From Streptomyces misionensis (GTDB taxonomy: Bacteria; Actinomycetota; Actinomycetes; Streptomycetales; Streptomycetaceae): a DNA stretch of 64,000 nt. The position numbers and the translations under genes were made by a program. This document shows, piece after piece, positions 43,865-53,193 of this stretch; the first letter of the stretch is position 1, and every line of letters starts with the position of its first letter. The stretch is from positions 2,806,501 through 2,870,500 of the forward strand of contig NZ_FNTD01000004.1 of the NCBI RefSeq assembly GCF_900104815.1. The letters are read 5' to 3'. Below the pieces are notes generated by a model. The model had not been told where the DNA came from and ran no database searches. It saw nothing but the letters and a program-made list of their open reading frames with translations.

Positions 43865-45733
43865 TCAGGAGCCGGACGGCCGGTAGTCACGGCCCAGGAC
43901 GACCGAGACGTCGGCGCCCGAGGAGACCGTGCCCTTGGCCACGGAGCCGGCGGGCAGGCCGAGGGTCTTGGCGACCTCGGTGGCGTTCTGCCTGTCGGCG
44001 GCGTCCTGGTAGACGACCTTCGAGGTGGCCTCGGTGCCGCCGCTGCCGCCTTCCAGGAAGGTGAAGCCGCCGTTGAGGAGCACCACGCGGGCCTGCTGGG
44101 TGTCGTCCTTGACGCCGGTGGCGTTCCGCACCGAGACCCGGACCGCGGAGCCGGCGTCGGGGCTCTTGGCGGTGCCGCCCAGGATGTTCTTGACCACGCT
44201 GTCGCTGGTCTGCGCGCTGAGGGTGCCGTCGGGCTGCACGGGCAGCAGGGCGGTCTTGTAGGCGCCGCTCTTGGCCAGGTCGGCGAGCTTGGCGAGGAAG
44301 GCGCCGAGGTCCTTGTCGGTGAGCGAGGGGTCGAGGATCTGCGCGAGGGACTGCACGGTGACCGTGGCGTCCGCCGGGTCGGAGGAGATCTTGCGCAGGA
44401 CGCCCTGGAGGACCTGTCCGAACCGCTCCAGCTGGGCGCTGTCCGCTTCGCCCGGGGCCCGGTAGGTGGCGTAGGCGACGGCCATCCTGCCGCTGAGGGT
44501 CTGGTCGGCGCCCTTGCTGACGAGCGGCTCGGTGCCCTTCTTCTTGGCGTCCGGGTCGGGCACGTCGGTGTTGGTGTCGATGTCGATGTTGCCGACGAGG
44601 TCGACGAGGTTCTGGAGATAGGGGGTGTCCAGGCGCCAGGTGCCCTGGATGTCGGTGCCGAGGACGGTGTTGAGCTGGTCGCGGGTGCCGGAGGAGCCGT
44701 CGTCGTCGACCGATTTGGCGAGCGTCGTGGTGGAACCGTCGTCGTCGGTCAGCGCGAGCGAGTTGGGCAGCAGCACGGTGCTGCCCTGCTTGGTGGTGGT
44801 GTTGTCGACCAGCAGCACCGTGGAGGTGCCGCGCTTGCCGGTGTTGTGCAGGTGGACGACGATCACGTCGCGTTTCTGGGCGCCGAGCGCCGTGTCGGTG
44901 CCGGCCGCGCCGCCGGAGGAGGACAGGAAGGGCAGCTTCCCGGCGTACCAGAGGTAGCCGACGCCGCCGACGGCCACGAGGGCGAGGACCACGGCGAGCG
45001 CGACGAGCCGGCCGCGGGCGCGGCGGCGGGCCTCCTCGCGTCGCTCGGTGCGGTTCTCGGTGAACTTCAGCCAGTCGATGACGTCCTCGGAGTCGCCGTC
45101 CGGCTCCTCCACGAACGCGAACTGCTCGGTGCGGTAGTCCGGTTCGCCGGAGGTGTCGTCGGCGGCGAGTTCCGCGTAGGGGTCGGGCCGGCCGCCCTCG
45201 GGCCGCGGCTCCCCGTAGGGGTCGTGCGCGGGCTCGTCGCTTTGCAGTTCGGCGTACGGGTCGTGCGCGGGCTCGTCGGCCCGGGGGCCGGCGTACGGGT
45301 CGTGCCGGGCGTCGTCGGCCGGGCCGGCCTGCTGGGGGATGTGGGCGGCCTGCTCGGCGACCCGGGGCTGGGGCCCGCTGGTCGCCGCCTGCCCGTAGGG
45401 GTCGTACCCGGAATGCGCCTGGTGGCCGGGGGCCTGGGTGCCGTAGGGGTCGTAGCCGGGGTGGGCGTCGTACCCGGGGTAGGCGGTGGCCGGCGGCTGC
45501 TGTCCGGTGCCGTACGACCCGTAGGGCGGCGCGGGCTGCTGGGTGCCCGCGGCGTAGGGGTCGTAGCCGTAGTCCTGCTGCTGGTGCTGCCGGCCGTAGG
45601 GGTCGTAGGACCCGTTCGGCGCCTGCTGTGCCGGAACCTGGCGGTACACGGGCTGGCCGTACTCGTCGTAGCCGACGAGCTCGTACGGGCCGGCGCCGTG
45701 GCCGGCGTCACCCGCGTCGTATCGGTCGTTCAC
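43865..45733 (-). CDS. LytR-CpsA-Psr-like membrane protein with LytR_C domain
   Basis: A 622-residue protein. Residues 1-225 are cytosolic, disordered and rich in Tyr, Pro and Gln, with repeated DPYG/DPYA units. A transmembrane helix spans about 243-265. Residues ~285-500 resemble an LCP domain, and ~525-615 a LytR_C domain. The usual SIPRD catalytic loop of LCP enzymes reads LLPNSL here, so the key Arg-Asp is missing, while the later YRAPGEADSAQLERFGQVL block still resembles the family. LCP enzymes attach teichoic-type polymers to peptidoglycan; this one may be a non-catalytic partner. The GTG start follows GAGGGG. Confidence 0.82.
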   Translation of the reverse strand: MNDRYDAGDAGHGAGPYELVGYDEYGQPVYRQVPAQQAPNGSYDPYGRQHQQQDYGYDPYAAGTQQPAPPYGSYGTGQQPPATAYPGYDAHPGYDPYGTQAPGHQAHSGYDPYGQAATSGPQPRVAEQAAHIPQQAGPADDARHDPYAGPRADEPAHDPYAELQSDEPAHDPYGEPRPEGGRPDPYAELAADDTSGEPDYRTEQFAFVEEPDGDSEDVIDWLKFTENRTERREEARRRARGRLVALAVVLALVAVGGVGYLWYAGKLPFLSSSGGAAGTDTALGAQKRDVIVVHLHNTGKRGTSTVLLVDNTTTKQGSTVLLPNSLALTDDDGSTTTLAKSVDDDGSSGTRDQLNTVLGTDIQGTWRLDTPYLQNLVDLVGNIDIDTNTDVPDPDAKKKGTEPLVSKGADQTLSGRMAVAYATYRAPGEADSAQLERFGQVLQGVLRKISSDPADATVTVQSLAQILDPSLTDKDLGAFLAKLADLAKSGAYKTALLPVQPDGTLSAQTSDSVVKNILGGTAKSPDAGSAVRVSVRNATGVKDDTQQARVVLLNGGFTFLEGGSGGTEATSKVVYQDAADRQNATEVAKTLGLPAGSVAKGTVSSGADVSVVLGRDYRPSGS

Positions 45734-45752
45734 CGGTGGTGCCCCTCTCGGC

Positions 45753-46436
45753 TCACTCGCCGCGGTACAGCTCGCGCTTGTCGATGTAGCGCACGACTCC
45801 GTCCGGCACCATGTACCAGATGGGGTCCCCCTTGGCGACTCTCGCACGGCAGTCTGTGGAGGAGATGGCGAGCGCGGGGACCTCGACGAGGGAGACGCCG
45901 CCCTCCGGCAGGCCCTTGTCGCTGAGGGGGTGGCCGGGCCGGGTGACGCCGATGAAGTGCGCGAGCGAGAACAGCTCCTCGCTGTCGCGCCAGGTCAGCA
46001 GCTGGGCGAGGGCGTCGGCACCGGTGATGAAGAACAGGTCGGTGTCGGGGTTGAGGGCGCGCAGGTCGCGCAGGGTGTCCACGGTGTAGGTGGGGCCGCC
46101 GCGGTCGATGTCGATGCGGCTGACGGAGAACTGCGGGTTCTCGGCGGTGGCGATGACCGTCATCAGGTAGCGGTCCTCGGCCGGGGAGACCCGGCGGTGC
46201 GACTTCTGCCAGGGCTGGCCGGTGGGGACGAACACCACCTCGTCCAGCTCGAACTGCGCGGCGACCTCGCTGGCCGCCACGAGGTGCCCGTGGTGGATCG
46301 GGTCGAAGGTGCCGCCCATGACACCCAGGCGCCGCTTGCCCGGGCGGGCGGGGCCGTGACCCGGCCGGTGCCGCCGGTACTGCGGCTCGTTCACCGTGTC
46401 GTCGGCGGCCTTCGTGTGCGCCGGGCCGGTAGGCAT
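45753..46436 (-). CDS. nadD: Nicotinate-nucleotide adenylyltransferase
   Basis: A 227-residue enzyme that makes nicotinic acid adenine dinucleotide from NaMN and ATP in NAD synthesis. [17 protein letters not shown] contains the nucleotidyltransferase (H/T)xGH signature, and [10 protein letters not shown] is the C-terminal ISSTxIR-type motif. An N-terminal extension of ~25 residues precedes it. The ATG giving MPTGPAH has GGGAGAG six bases upstream, so I prefer it to the ATG five codons earlier. It is 19 bases from the LCP gene start. Confidence 0.95.
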   Translation of the reverse strand: MPTGPAHTKAADDTVNEPQYRRHRPGHGPARPGKRRLGVMGGTFDPIHHGHLVAASEVAAQFELDEVVFVPTGQPWQKSHRRVSPAEDRYLMTVIATAENPQFSVSRIDIDRGGPTYTVDTLRDLRALNPDTDLFFITGADALAQLLTWRDSEELFSLAHFIGVTRPGHPLSDKGLPEGGVSLVEVPALAISSTDCRARVAKGDPIWYMVPDGVVRYIDKRELYRGE

Positions 46437-46501
46437 GTCCTGCTCTCCCATGCGTGCAGACCCTACCGGCCCGGTCCGGGACGCCCGGCCGGGGTCTCGG
46501 C

Positions 46502-46654
46502 TCAGCGGTCGCGGTTGAAGCGCGTGGTGATCCACAGCAGCAGGAGCAGGATGACGAGGGCGCTGCCGCCGGTGACGGCGGGGCTCAGGCTGTCGTGGTG
46601 GCCGCCCTCTTCGGCTGCAAGGGAGACCAACTGGGCTGCGCTGGTGAGCATCAT
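46502..46654 (-). CDS. Small single-pass membrane protein (50 aa)
   Basis: Begins [20 protein letters not shown], then one hydrophobic helix ([13 protein letters not shown]), and ends with a basic NRDR. The short N-terminal part would be outside and the Arg-rich end cytosolic. Two adjacent ATG codons are possible starts. It lies between nadD and a second small membrane protein, and in related genomes this place is also occupied by small membrane proteins near spore-wall genes. No function known. Confidence 0.65.
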   Translation of the reverse strand: MMLTSAAQLVSLAAEEGGHHDSLSPAVTGGSALVILLLLLWITTRFNRDR

Positions 46655-46795
46655 CTTCGGCGGGACCTTCGCGTGTGGGCGGGATAAAGATGTCGGCTCA
46701 TCGTATGCGGGCGGTCCTGCGGCGATCACGCCGACTCCGCCGTTGGGGACCGCCGGCCGGGCGGGACGGCCCGGGCAGGGAACTCCCGGCGGGGG

Positions 46796-46966
46796 TCAGT
46801 CGTCCTTCTGCTTGTAGCCGCGCAGCAGGAACCAGGCGGTCAGCACGCAGCCCAGGATCATCACGACCAGCACGATACGGAGCAGGTTCCCTCCTCCGCC
46901 CCCGTGCTGCTGGACGGCGTTCGCTGCGGCCTCGGTCAGCCGGGCGGCTGCGGGGTGGTGCTCCAT
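46796..46966 (-). CDS. Small single-pass membrane protein (56 aa)
   Basis: Begins MEHHPAAARLTEAAANAVQQ, followed by a Gly run, one transmembrane helix (IVLVVMILGCVLTAWFLL, about 31-48) and a basic-acidic tail GYKQKDD. The ATG has AAGGAG seven bases upstream, a strong start. It is divergent from the M48 protease gene, with a 100-base intergenic promoter region. The function is unknown, but the setting suggests a link to spore-wall synthesis. Confidence 0.7.
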   Translation of the reverse strand: MEHHPAAARLTEAAANAVQQHGGGGGNLLRIVLVVMILGCVLTAWFLLRGYKQKDD

Positions 46967-47066
46967 GGCGTGGACTCCTTCGGCTGTCTGCCCGTCCACG
47001 GTATCTCCGCCTAGGCTGTGTCCCGCCTCGGGGGCACGGCACTCTCGGACGCAGTTGGGGGAAGAC

Positions 47067-48146
47067 ATGCACGACGGCGATGGGCAGGGCGGGCACGAGC
47101 GGGTGCCCGGCAGGCAGCGGACGCGCTTCCCGGGGATCTCCTCGCGTGCGTACGAGCATCCGGCGGACCGCTCCGCACTGGTGGCGCTGCGCAAGCTCAG
47201 CGGATTCGACCAGGTGTTCAAGGCGCTCAGCGGGCTGCTGCCGGAGCGGAGCCTCAGACTGCTGTTCCTGTCCGACTCGGTGCGGGTCTCCGAGCGGCAG
47301 TTCGGCCATCTGCACGACATGCTGCTGGACGCCTGCTACATCCTGGACCTGGCGAAGGTCCCGCCGATGTACGTCACGCAGGACCCGCAGCCGAACGCGA
47401 TGTGCATCGGCCTGGACGAGCCGATCATCGTGGTCACCACGGGGCTGGTGGAGCTCCTGGACGAGGAGGAGATGCGGGCGGTCGTCGGGCACGAGGTGGG
47501 CCACGCGCTGTCCGGCCACTCGGTGTACCGCACGATCCTGCTCTTCCTGACCAGCCTGGCGCTGAAGGTGGCGTGGATCCCGCTGGGCAATCTGGCGATC
47601 ATGGGGCTCGTCGCGGGGCTGCGGGAGTGGTTCCGCAAGTCGGAGCTGTCCGCCGACCGGGCCGGGCTGCTGGTCGGCCAGGACGTACGGGCCTCGATGC
47701 GCGGCCTGATGAAGATCGCGGGCGGCAACCATCTGCACGAGATGAACGTGGACGCGTTCCTGGAGCAGGCGGAGGAGTACGACGCCGGGGGTGATCTGCG
47801 CGACTCCGTGCTGAAGATCCTCAACGTGCTGCCCCGCTCGCACCCGTTCACCACCGTGCGGGCCGCCGAGCTGAAGCGGTGGGCCGAGTCGCGGGACTAC
47901 CAGCGGATCATGGACGGCCACTACCCGCGGCGGGACGAGGACAAGGACGCCTCCTTCGGCGACTCCTTCCGCGAGTCCGCGGCGAGCTACGCGAGCGACG
48001 TGAAGTCCTCGAAGGACCCGCTGATGAAGCTGGTCAGCGACCTCGCGGGCGGCGCGGGCGACCTGGGCGGCCGGGTCAGGCGCGGCTTCGACGGCTTCAA
48101 GAGCCCGCCCCCGCCGAAGAACGGCCCGGCCACCGAGGCGCAGTAG
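47067..48146 (+). CDS. M48 family metalloprotease
   Basis: A 359-residue zinc protease. The zinc motif is GHEVGHALSGH, with HEVGH at residues 142-146, and a later Glu in KSELSADRAG supplies the third ligand. A hydrophobic hairpin at ~155-185 (LLFLTSLALKVAWIPLGNLAI) suggests membrane association, as in HtpX. The C-terminal ~110 residues are soluble and end in a Pro-rich tail. The ATG has GGGGAAG upstream. It neighbours SCO2583/SCO2584-type spore-wall proteins, so processing of envelope proteins is a reasonable guess. Confidence 0.9.
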   Translation: MHDGDGQGGHERVPGRQRTRFPGISSRAYEHPADRSALVALRKLSGFDQVFKALSGLLPERSLRLLFLSDSVRVSERQFGHLHDMLLDACYILDLAKVPPMYVTQDPQPNAMCIGLDEPIIVVTTGLVELLDEEEMRAVVGHEVGHALSGHSVYRTILLFLTSLALKVAWIPLGNLAIMGLVAGLREWFRKSELSADRAGLLVGQDVRASMRGLMKIAGGNHLHEMNVDAFLEQAEEYDAGGDLRDSVLKILNVLPRSHPFTTVRAAELKRWAESRDYQRIMDGHYPRRDEDKDASFGDSFRESAASYASDVKSSKDPLMKLVSDLAGGAGDLGGRVRRGFDGFKSPPPPKNGPATEAQ

Positions 48147-48151
48147 CGCAA

Positions 48152-48167
48152 GGCGCCCAGGGGCGCC
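48152..48167. terminator. Short hairpin after M48 gene
   Basis: GGCGCCC AG GGGCGCC, seven pairs around a very tight loop, 6 bases past the M48 protease stop codon and before the convergent gene. Plausible bidirectional terminator, but the loop is small. Confidence 0.4.
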
Positions 48168-48191
48168 CGAAGCCCCCGCCCCGGCTCTCGT

Positions 48192-49259
48192 CTACGTCGT
48201 CAGCTGGGAGGCGCTCGCGAGGGTGCCGCACAGGGAGGCGGGGGCCTCGGTCGCGTAGGGGTCGGTGGCGGCGGGGCTGCCCGGGTGGGGGGTCTGGCCG
48301 GCCAGGAGCGGATGCAGGTACGACGTGGAGTCGTCGGCGCAGGACAGGGGGCCGGCCTCGACGTAGGCCGTGACCAGCTGGAGCTGGCGGGCGCGCAGGT
48401 CGTCGCGGGTGAGCCGGAAGGTCAGCGCGCGGCGGACCGTGAACAGGGACACCCGCGCGCTCGCGGCGCCGGCCGGGCGCAGGGCGTAGACGAAGGTGTG
48501 GTCGGCGGTGACGTCCAGCGCGGCCGGATCGGCCTCGGTGGCGCGCAGGTCGCCCTGGACGCGGACGCGGTCGTCGGCCAGCCGGGCCCGGGACGGGTCG
48601 ATGCGCACCACCCAGCCGGTGGCGGCGTGCCGGCCGTCCGCCGCCGGGTGGTCGAAGCTCTGGTCGAACTGGGCCAGCTGGTCGGAGTCCACCAGCGCCC
48701 GCGCGGGGGCCGCCGTACGGCCGCCGAGCACCTCGGGGTAGAGCGAGGAGCGCACGATGTAGTCCTTGACCGTGGTCAGCGCCGCCATGACCTGGCTGTC
48801 GGAGAAGTGGGCGGTGCCGCGCGCGGCCGGCAGCGGGACCCCTTCGGCGCCGATGTCGAACCGGGCCGCGGGGCTGTGCGCGTACAGCGCCTCGGCGTCC
48901 GTGCCGCCAGGCACCCTGCCCTGCGGGGCCAGCGGTATGACGGTCGTCCGCAGGAGCTGCACGGGCCGCGGGGCCCGGGCGGAGTCGTCGGGGTGGCGCA
49001 CCCCCATGTAGACGGCGGTGCAGAAGGCCACGGCGAGCAGCAGGACGAGGATCACGGCCTGGCGGGCGAGCCCCCGGTGCAGCGGCGAGCGGCGGCGCAC
49101 GGCGGGCGCGTGGTCGGCCATCCGCTCCTCGGCGGAGTACTCCTGGAGGCGGGCAGCGCGGACGAACGACTCGTCGAACACGACGGATCGGTACTCGTCC
49201 TCGGCACCACCGGGGCCGCCCTCGGGTGTCCCCTCCGGTGGGTCTCCAGGCCCGCCCAT
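48192..49259 (-). CDS. SCO2583-family membrane protein
   Basis: A 355-residue single-pass membrane protein. The N-terminus has EYRSVVFDESFVRAARLQEYSAEERM, a basic stretch, and a transmembrane helix (VILVLLLAVAFCTAVYMGV, ~68-88). The large outer domain (~90-355) has Cys residues near its end (GPLSCADDS, ASLCGTL) that may pair. Its SVVFDExFxRAA motif recurs in the downstream neighbour, so the two are likely partners. I recall this as the family named after SCO2583 in S. coelicolor, from a cluster linked to spore-wall synthesis. Confidence 0.78.
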   Translation of the reverse strand: MGGPGDPPEGTPEGGPGGAEDEYRSVVFDESFVRAARLQEYSAEERMADHAPAVRRRSPLHRGLARQAVILVLLLAVAFCTAVYMGVRHPDDSARAPRPVQLLRTTVIPLAPQGRVPGGTDAEALYAHSPAARFDIGAEGVPLPAARGTAHFSDSQVMAALTTVKDYIVRSSLYPEVLGGRTAAPARALVDSDQLAQFDQSFDHPAADGRHAATGWVVRIDPSRARLADDRVRVQGDLRATEADPAALDVTADHTFVYALRPAGAASARVSLFTVRRALTFRLTRDDLRARQLQLVTAYVEAGPLSCADDSTSYLHPLLAGQTPHPGSPAATDPYATEAPASLCGTLASASQLTT

Positions 49260-49347
49260 ACTTTCAGAGTGGGTTCCGGGGACGCCGGGTAAACGCCGCG
49301 CTGCACGCCAACTTCTGACAGGGGCTCACCACGGCCGGGGCGTCCGG

Positions 49348-49902
49348 TCAGGGGGTGTGCGGGACCGCCGACACCCGGGGCCGGGCCGGGACGGCGGACG
49401 GGGCCGACGTGCCCTGGTTGAGGGCCGGGGCGGCGGGCGGGAGTTGGTCCCGGCTGCCCGAGGACGTGCCCCGGTAGACCGCCGCGAAGGCCAGGGCGAC
49501 CATGCCGACGCCCATCACCACGGCGAGGACCCAGGCCACCGGGCGGTGCCAGCGGGCCTGTCTGCCGTGGCCGTCGAAGGGGCCGCGGTCGAGGGCGTAG
49601 ACGTCGTCCAGGTCGTCCAGGTCGTCGTCCGCGTCCTCGCCGAGGTCGGCGCTCGCGTAGGTGTCGTCGTACCGCTCGCTGCGGGCGCGGGCCCGGCGGG
49701 CCTCCGCCTCGGCGGCCTCGGCCCTGGCCTCCGCCGCGGCGAGGAGGCGTTCGACGGCGGTCGGCTCGTGGACCACCGCCGCCCGTATGAAGGCCTCGTC
49801 GAAGACCACGGAGGCGAACTCTTCGTCCGACACCCCGCGGTCGTGGTCGTCGTCGGGCTCCCAGCCGTCCGGGAACGGCGTGCCCCCCACGTCCTCCGGC
49901 AC
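49348..49902 (-). CDS. SCO2584-family spore-wall biosynthesis protein
   Basis: A 184-residue protein. The acidic N-terminus VPEDVGGTPFPDGWEPDDD leads to FASVVFDEAFIRAAVVHEP, the motif shared with its neighbour. An Ala/Glu/Arg-rich coiled coil follows (~55-85), a second acidic stretch, then one transmembrane helix (VAWVLAVVMGVGMVALAFAAV, ~125-145) and a short Pro/Ala-rich outer tail. The start is GTG; a longer reading frame upstream is not supported by a ribosome site. The family name is from memory of SCO2584, reported among spore-wall complex components. Confidence 0.75.
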   Translation of the reverse strand: MPEDVGGTPFPDGWEPDDDHDRGVSDEEFASVVFDEAFIRAAVVHEPTAVERLLAAAEARAEAAEAEARRARARSERYDDTYASADLGEDADDDLDDLDDVYALDRGPFDGHGRQARWHRPVAWVLAVVMGVGMVALAFAAVYRGTSSGSRDQLPPAAPALNQGTSAPSAVPARPRVSAVPHTP

Positions 49903-49978
49903 GCATCCAGAGTAGACCTGGGGGGTCAATTTGGGCAGACGGTATGGAAATTCGTCCACGGGCCGGGACGCCCGGAAC

Positions 49979-51265
49979 TCAGCGCCGGACGTGCCCGTCG
50001 CCGGTGACGATGTACTTGGTGCTGGTCAGCTCCGGCAGCCCCATCGGGCCCCGGGCGTGCAGCTTCTGCGTGGAGATGCCGATCTCCGCGCCGAAGCCGA
50101 ACTGGCCGCCGTCGGTGAACCGGGTGGAGGTGTTCACGGCGACCGTGGTCGAGTCGACCAGTCGGGTGAACCGGCGGGCGGCCTGCTGCGAGGTGGTGAC
50201 GATCGCCTCGGTGTGCCCGGAGCTCCACAGCCGGATGTGTTCGACGGCCTTGTCGAGGGAGTCCACCACGGCGGCGGCGATGTCGTACGACAGGTACTCC
50301 GTCTCCCAGTCCTCCGGGGTCGCCTCGACCACGGTGGCCTTGGAGTCCTTGGCGTAGGCCATGACCCGCTCGTCGGCGTGCACGGTGACCCCGGCCTCGG
50401 CCAGCGCGTCCAGGGCGCGCGGCAGGAACTCGGCGGCGATGTCCTGGTGGACCAGCAGGGTCTCGGCGGCGTTGCACACGCTGACCCGCTGGGCCTTGGA
50501 GTTGACGAGGATGTCGACCGCCATGTCGATGTCGGTCTGCGCGTCGACGTAGACGTGGCAGTTGCCGGTGCCGGTCTCGATGACGGGCACGGTGGACTCG
50601 TTGACCACGGTCCGGATCAGGGAGGCGCCGCCGCGCGGGATGAGGACGTCGACCAGGCCGCGGGCGCGCATCAGCTCGCGCACGGACTCGCGGCTCTCCC
50701 CCGGCACCAGCTGCACGGCGTCGGCGGGCAGCCCGGCGCCGCCGACCGCGTCCCGGATCACCCGGACCAGGGCGGTGTTGGACGCGTAGGCGGAGGCGGA
50801 GCCGCGCAGCAGCACCGCGTTGCCGGACTTCAGGCAGAGCGCGGCGGCGTCGGCGGTGACGTTGGGGCGGGCCTCGTAGATGATGCCGACGACGCCGAGC
50901 GGGACGCGGACCTGGCGCAGGTCGATGCCGTTGGGCAGGGTGGAGCCGCGCACCACCTCGCCGACCGGGTCGGCCAGCCCGGCGACGTCGCGGACGTCGG
51001 AGGCGATGGCGCGGACCCGCTCGGGGGTGAGGGTGAGCCGGTCCACGATGGCCTCGCTGGTGCCGTTCGCCCGCGCCTTGGCCACGTCCTCGGCGTTGGC
51101 CTCGATGATCTCGCCGGTGCGGACCTCCAGCGCGTCGGCGATGGCGAGCAGGGCGTCGTCCTTCGCGGCGCGCGGCAGCGGCGCGAGGTCGGCGGCGGCG
51201 GCCTTGGCCCGGTAGGCGGCCTGGGTGACCGGGGACATCGAGTCGTACGGCGAGAGCGTGGTCAT
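49979..51265 (-). CDS. proA: Glutamate-5-semialdehyde dehydrogenase
   Basis: A 428-residue NADPH-dependent gamma-glutamyl phosphate reductase, the second step of proline synthesis. The aldehyde-dehydrogenase fold shows [40 protein letters not shown] and [13 protein letters not shown], with the catalytic Cys in CNAAET. The C-terminal [22 protein letters not shown] is conserved. It starts with ATG. proB is two genes upstream on the same strand with a small gene between them. Confidence 0.96.
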   Translation of the reverse strand: MTTLSPYDSMSPVTQAAYRAKAAAADLAPLPRAAKDDALLAIADALEVRTGEIIEANAEDVAKARANGTSEAIVDRLTLTPERVRAIASDVRDVAGLADPVGEVVRGSTLPNGIDLRQVRVPLGVVGIIYEARPNVTADAAALCLKSGNAVLLRGSASAYASNTALVRVIRDAVGGAGLPADAVQLVPGESRESVRELMRARGLVDVLIPRGGASLIRTVVNESTVPVIETGTGNCHVYVDAQTDIDMAVDILVNSKAQRVSVCNAAETLLVHQDIAAEFLPRALDALAEAGVTVHADERVMAYAKDSKATVVEATPEDWETEYLSYDIAAAVVDSLDKAVEHIRLWSSGHTEAIVTTSQQAARRFTRLVDSTTVAVNTSTRFTDGGQFGFGAEIGISTQKLHARGPMGLPELTSTKYIVTGDGHVRR

Positions 51266-51340
51266 GGGGGAAGGGTAGTGCGCGGTGCGGAGCCCCTCCG
51301 CGCACGTTCCACACCCCGAGACGAAATCCCCTGTAAGGGC

Positions 51341-51766
51341 TCAGAAGGGGTGGACCCCTACGGGCACCGCGGGCGGCGGCCCGTATCCCTCGGCGACACG
51401 CTGGTGGTACGTCTCCCGGTCGACGACCTCCAGGCCGACGATCTCCCACGGGGGCAGCCCGGCGCTGAGCCGGTGCTCGCCCCACAGGCGCAGCGCGACG
51501 GCGGCCGCGTCGTGCAGGTCGCGGGCCTCTTCCCAGTACCGGATCTCCGCGTGGTCGCTCGCGTATCTGCTGGTCAGCAGGAAGGGGTGGTCGTGAGCCA
51601 GTTGTTCGAGGGAGCGGCGCAGCTCTGTGAGGGGGACGCCGGGACCGGCCACGCTGAGGGTGACGTGCCACAGCCGGGGCAGGTCCCTGGGTTCCTCGTA
51701 GGTGTCCCCGGCCGCGACGCTCGTCAGGGCACCTCGGGTGGTCCCCCCAGGGCGCACTCGTCTCAC
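51341..51766 (-). CDS. Conserved hypothetical protein between proB and proA
   Basis: A 141-residue soluble protein. The core LPRLWHVTLSVAGPGVPLTELRRSLEQLAHDHPF and the end RYWEEARDLHDAAAVALRLW suggest a beta-alpha-beta sandwich of ferredoxin-like type. The GTG start giving VRRVRPGG has AAGGAGG five bases upstream. No catalytic motif is visible. Its presence between proB and proA recurs in Streptomyces, as far as I remember. Confidence 0.8.
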   Translation of the reverse strand: MRRVRPGGTTRGALTSVAAGDTYEEPRDLPRLWHVTLSVAGPGVPLTELRRSLEQLAHDHPFLLTSRYASDHAEIRYWEEARDLHDAAAVALRLWGEHRLSAGLPPWEIVGLEVVDRETYHQRVAEGYGPPPAVPVGVHPF

Positions 51767-51888
51767 GACGGCCTCCTTCACCCAAGTGCTCGGAAAGATG
51801 TCTCCGACACAAAGTTGAGCAGGCCGTAAGGCTTCGCGGGGCGGTTTTACGGAACGTCCCCCACCGGAGGCCCGGGGTACGCCCCGTT

Positions 51889-53016
51889 TTACGAGCGCAG
51901 CAGCACCAGATCGTCCCTGTGTACGACCTCGCGTTCGTACGCGGGACCCAGTTCGCGTGCCAGTTCGTGGGTCGAACGGCCGATCATCGGGGGGATCTCC
52001 CTGGCGTCGAAGCTGACGAGGCCCCGGGCCACCGCGCGGCCCGCGGTGTCCCGCAGCTCGACCGGGTCGCCGGCGCCGAACTCGCCCTCGACGGCGGCGA
52101 TGCCCGCGGGCAGCAGCGACTTGCGGCCCCTGACGACCGCGTCCACGGCGCCGTCGTCCAGGATGAGCGCGCCCTGCGGGGTGGAGGCGTGCTGGAGCCA
52201 GAGCAGCCGGTCGGCGGAGCGCTTGCCGGTGGGGTGGAAGTAGGTGCCGGTGTCGCCGCCGCCGAGGGCGTCCGCCGCGTGCACCGCGCTGGTCAGCACC
52301 ACGGGGATGCCGGCGGCGGCCGCGATCCCGGCGGCCTCGACCTTGGTGACCATGCCGCCGGTGCCGACGCCGGCCTTGCCCGCGCTGCCGATCTCCACGC
52401 CCGCGAGGTCCTCGGCGCCGCGCACCTCCGCTATCCGGGAGGTGCCGGGCCTGCCGGGGTCGCCGTCGTAGACGCCGTCGACGTCGGAGAGGAGGACGAG
52501 CAGATCGGCGTGGACGAGGTGGGCGACGAGGGCGGCGAGGCGGTCGTTGTCGCCGAAGCGGATCTCGTCGGTGGCGACGGTGTCGTTCTCGTTGACGACC
52601 GGGAGGGCGCCCATGGCGAGCAGCTTGTCGAGGGTGCGGGAGGCGTTGCGGTGGTGGGCGCGGCGGCTCATGTCGTCGCTGGTGAGCAGGACCTGGCCGA
52701 CGCGGACGCCGTAGCGGGCGAAGGAGGCGGTGTAGCGGGCGACGAGCAGGCCCTGGCCGACGCTGGCGGCGGCCTGCTGGCGGGCGAGGTCCCGGGGGCG
52801 GCGGCGCAGCCCGAGCGGCGCGAGCCCGGCGGCGATGGCGCCGGAGGACACCAGCACGATCTCCCTGTCGCCCTTGCGCCTGCTGGTGGCCAGCACGTCC
52901 ACCAGGGCGTCGACCCGGTCGGCGTCCAGCCCGCCCGCGGCGGTGGTCAGCGAGGAGGACCCCACCTTGACGACAACCCTGCGCGCCTGAGCGACGCCCC
53001 GCCTTGCACTTCCCAC
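51889..53016 (-). CDS. proB: Glutamate 5-kinase
   Basis: A 375-residue amino-acid kinase that starts proline synthesis. VVVKVGSSSLTT binds phosphate, VLVSSGAIAAGL and NENDTVATDEIRFGDND bind substrate, and LLSDVDGVYDGDP is the nucleotide site. The final ~75 residues (~300-375) are a PUA domain. The GTG giving VGSARRGVAQ was chosen for similarity with other actinobacterial starts; an earlier GTG (VKGATG, at 53037) is possible. It is divergent from the pyruvyltransferase gene. Confidence 0.95.
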   Translation of the reverse strand: MGSARRGVAQARRVVVKVGSSSLTTAAGGLDADRVDALVDVLATSRRKGDREIVLVSSGAIAAGLAPLGLRRRPRDLARQQAAASVGQGLLVARYTASFARYGVRVGQVLLTSDDMSRRAHHRNASRTLDKLLAMGALPVVNENDTVATDEIRFGDNDRLAALVAHLVHADLLVLLSDVDGVYDGDPGRPGTSRIAEVRGAEDLAGVEIGSAGKAGVGTGGMVTKVEAAGIAAAAGIPVVLTSAVHAADALGGGDTGTYFHPTGKRSADRLLWLQHASTPQGALILDDGAVDAVVRGRKSLLPAGIAAVEGEFGAGDPVELRDTAGRAVARGLVSFDAREIPPMIGRSTHELARELGPAYEREVVHRDDLVLLRS

Positions 53017-53163
53017 CTTGCCCGTCGCCCCTTTCACCCGGGTTCGCCTGCGTGCTGCGCAATGTACGCGACCGGACACACCCGCCGCCCCCCGGTTTCG
53101 CCGGCTGGACGCGGCACCGCCGTCGTCGCACTCCGCACCCGCTACCGCCACACTCGGTCACCG

Positions 53164-53184
53164 TTTGCTCACGATTTGCTCACG
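53164..53184. repeat. Tandem 10-mer in promoter region
   Basis: TTTGCTCACG occurs twice in a row with one intervening base (period 11, about one helical turn). It lies ~65-85 bases upstream of the pyruvyltransferase start, in the AT-richest stretch of this part of the window. Direct repeats of this period are typical of a side-by-side bound activator. Confidence 0.6.
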
Positions 53185-53193
53185 GCAAAAAGG

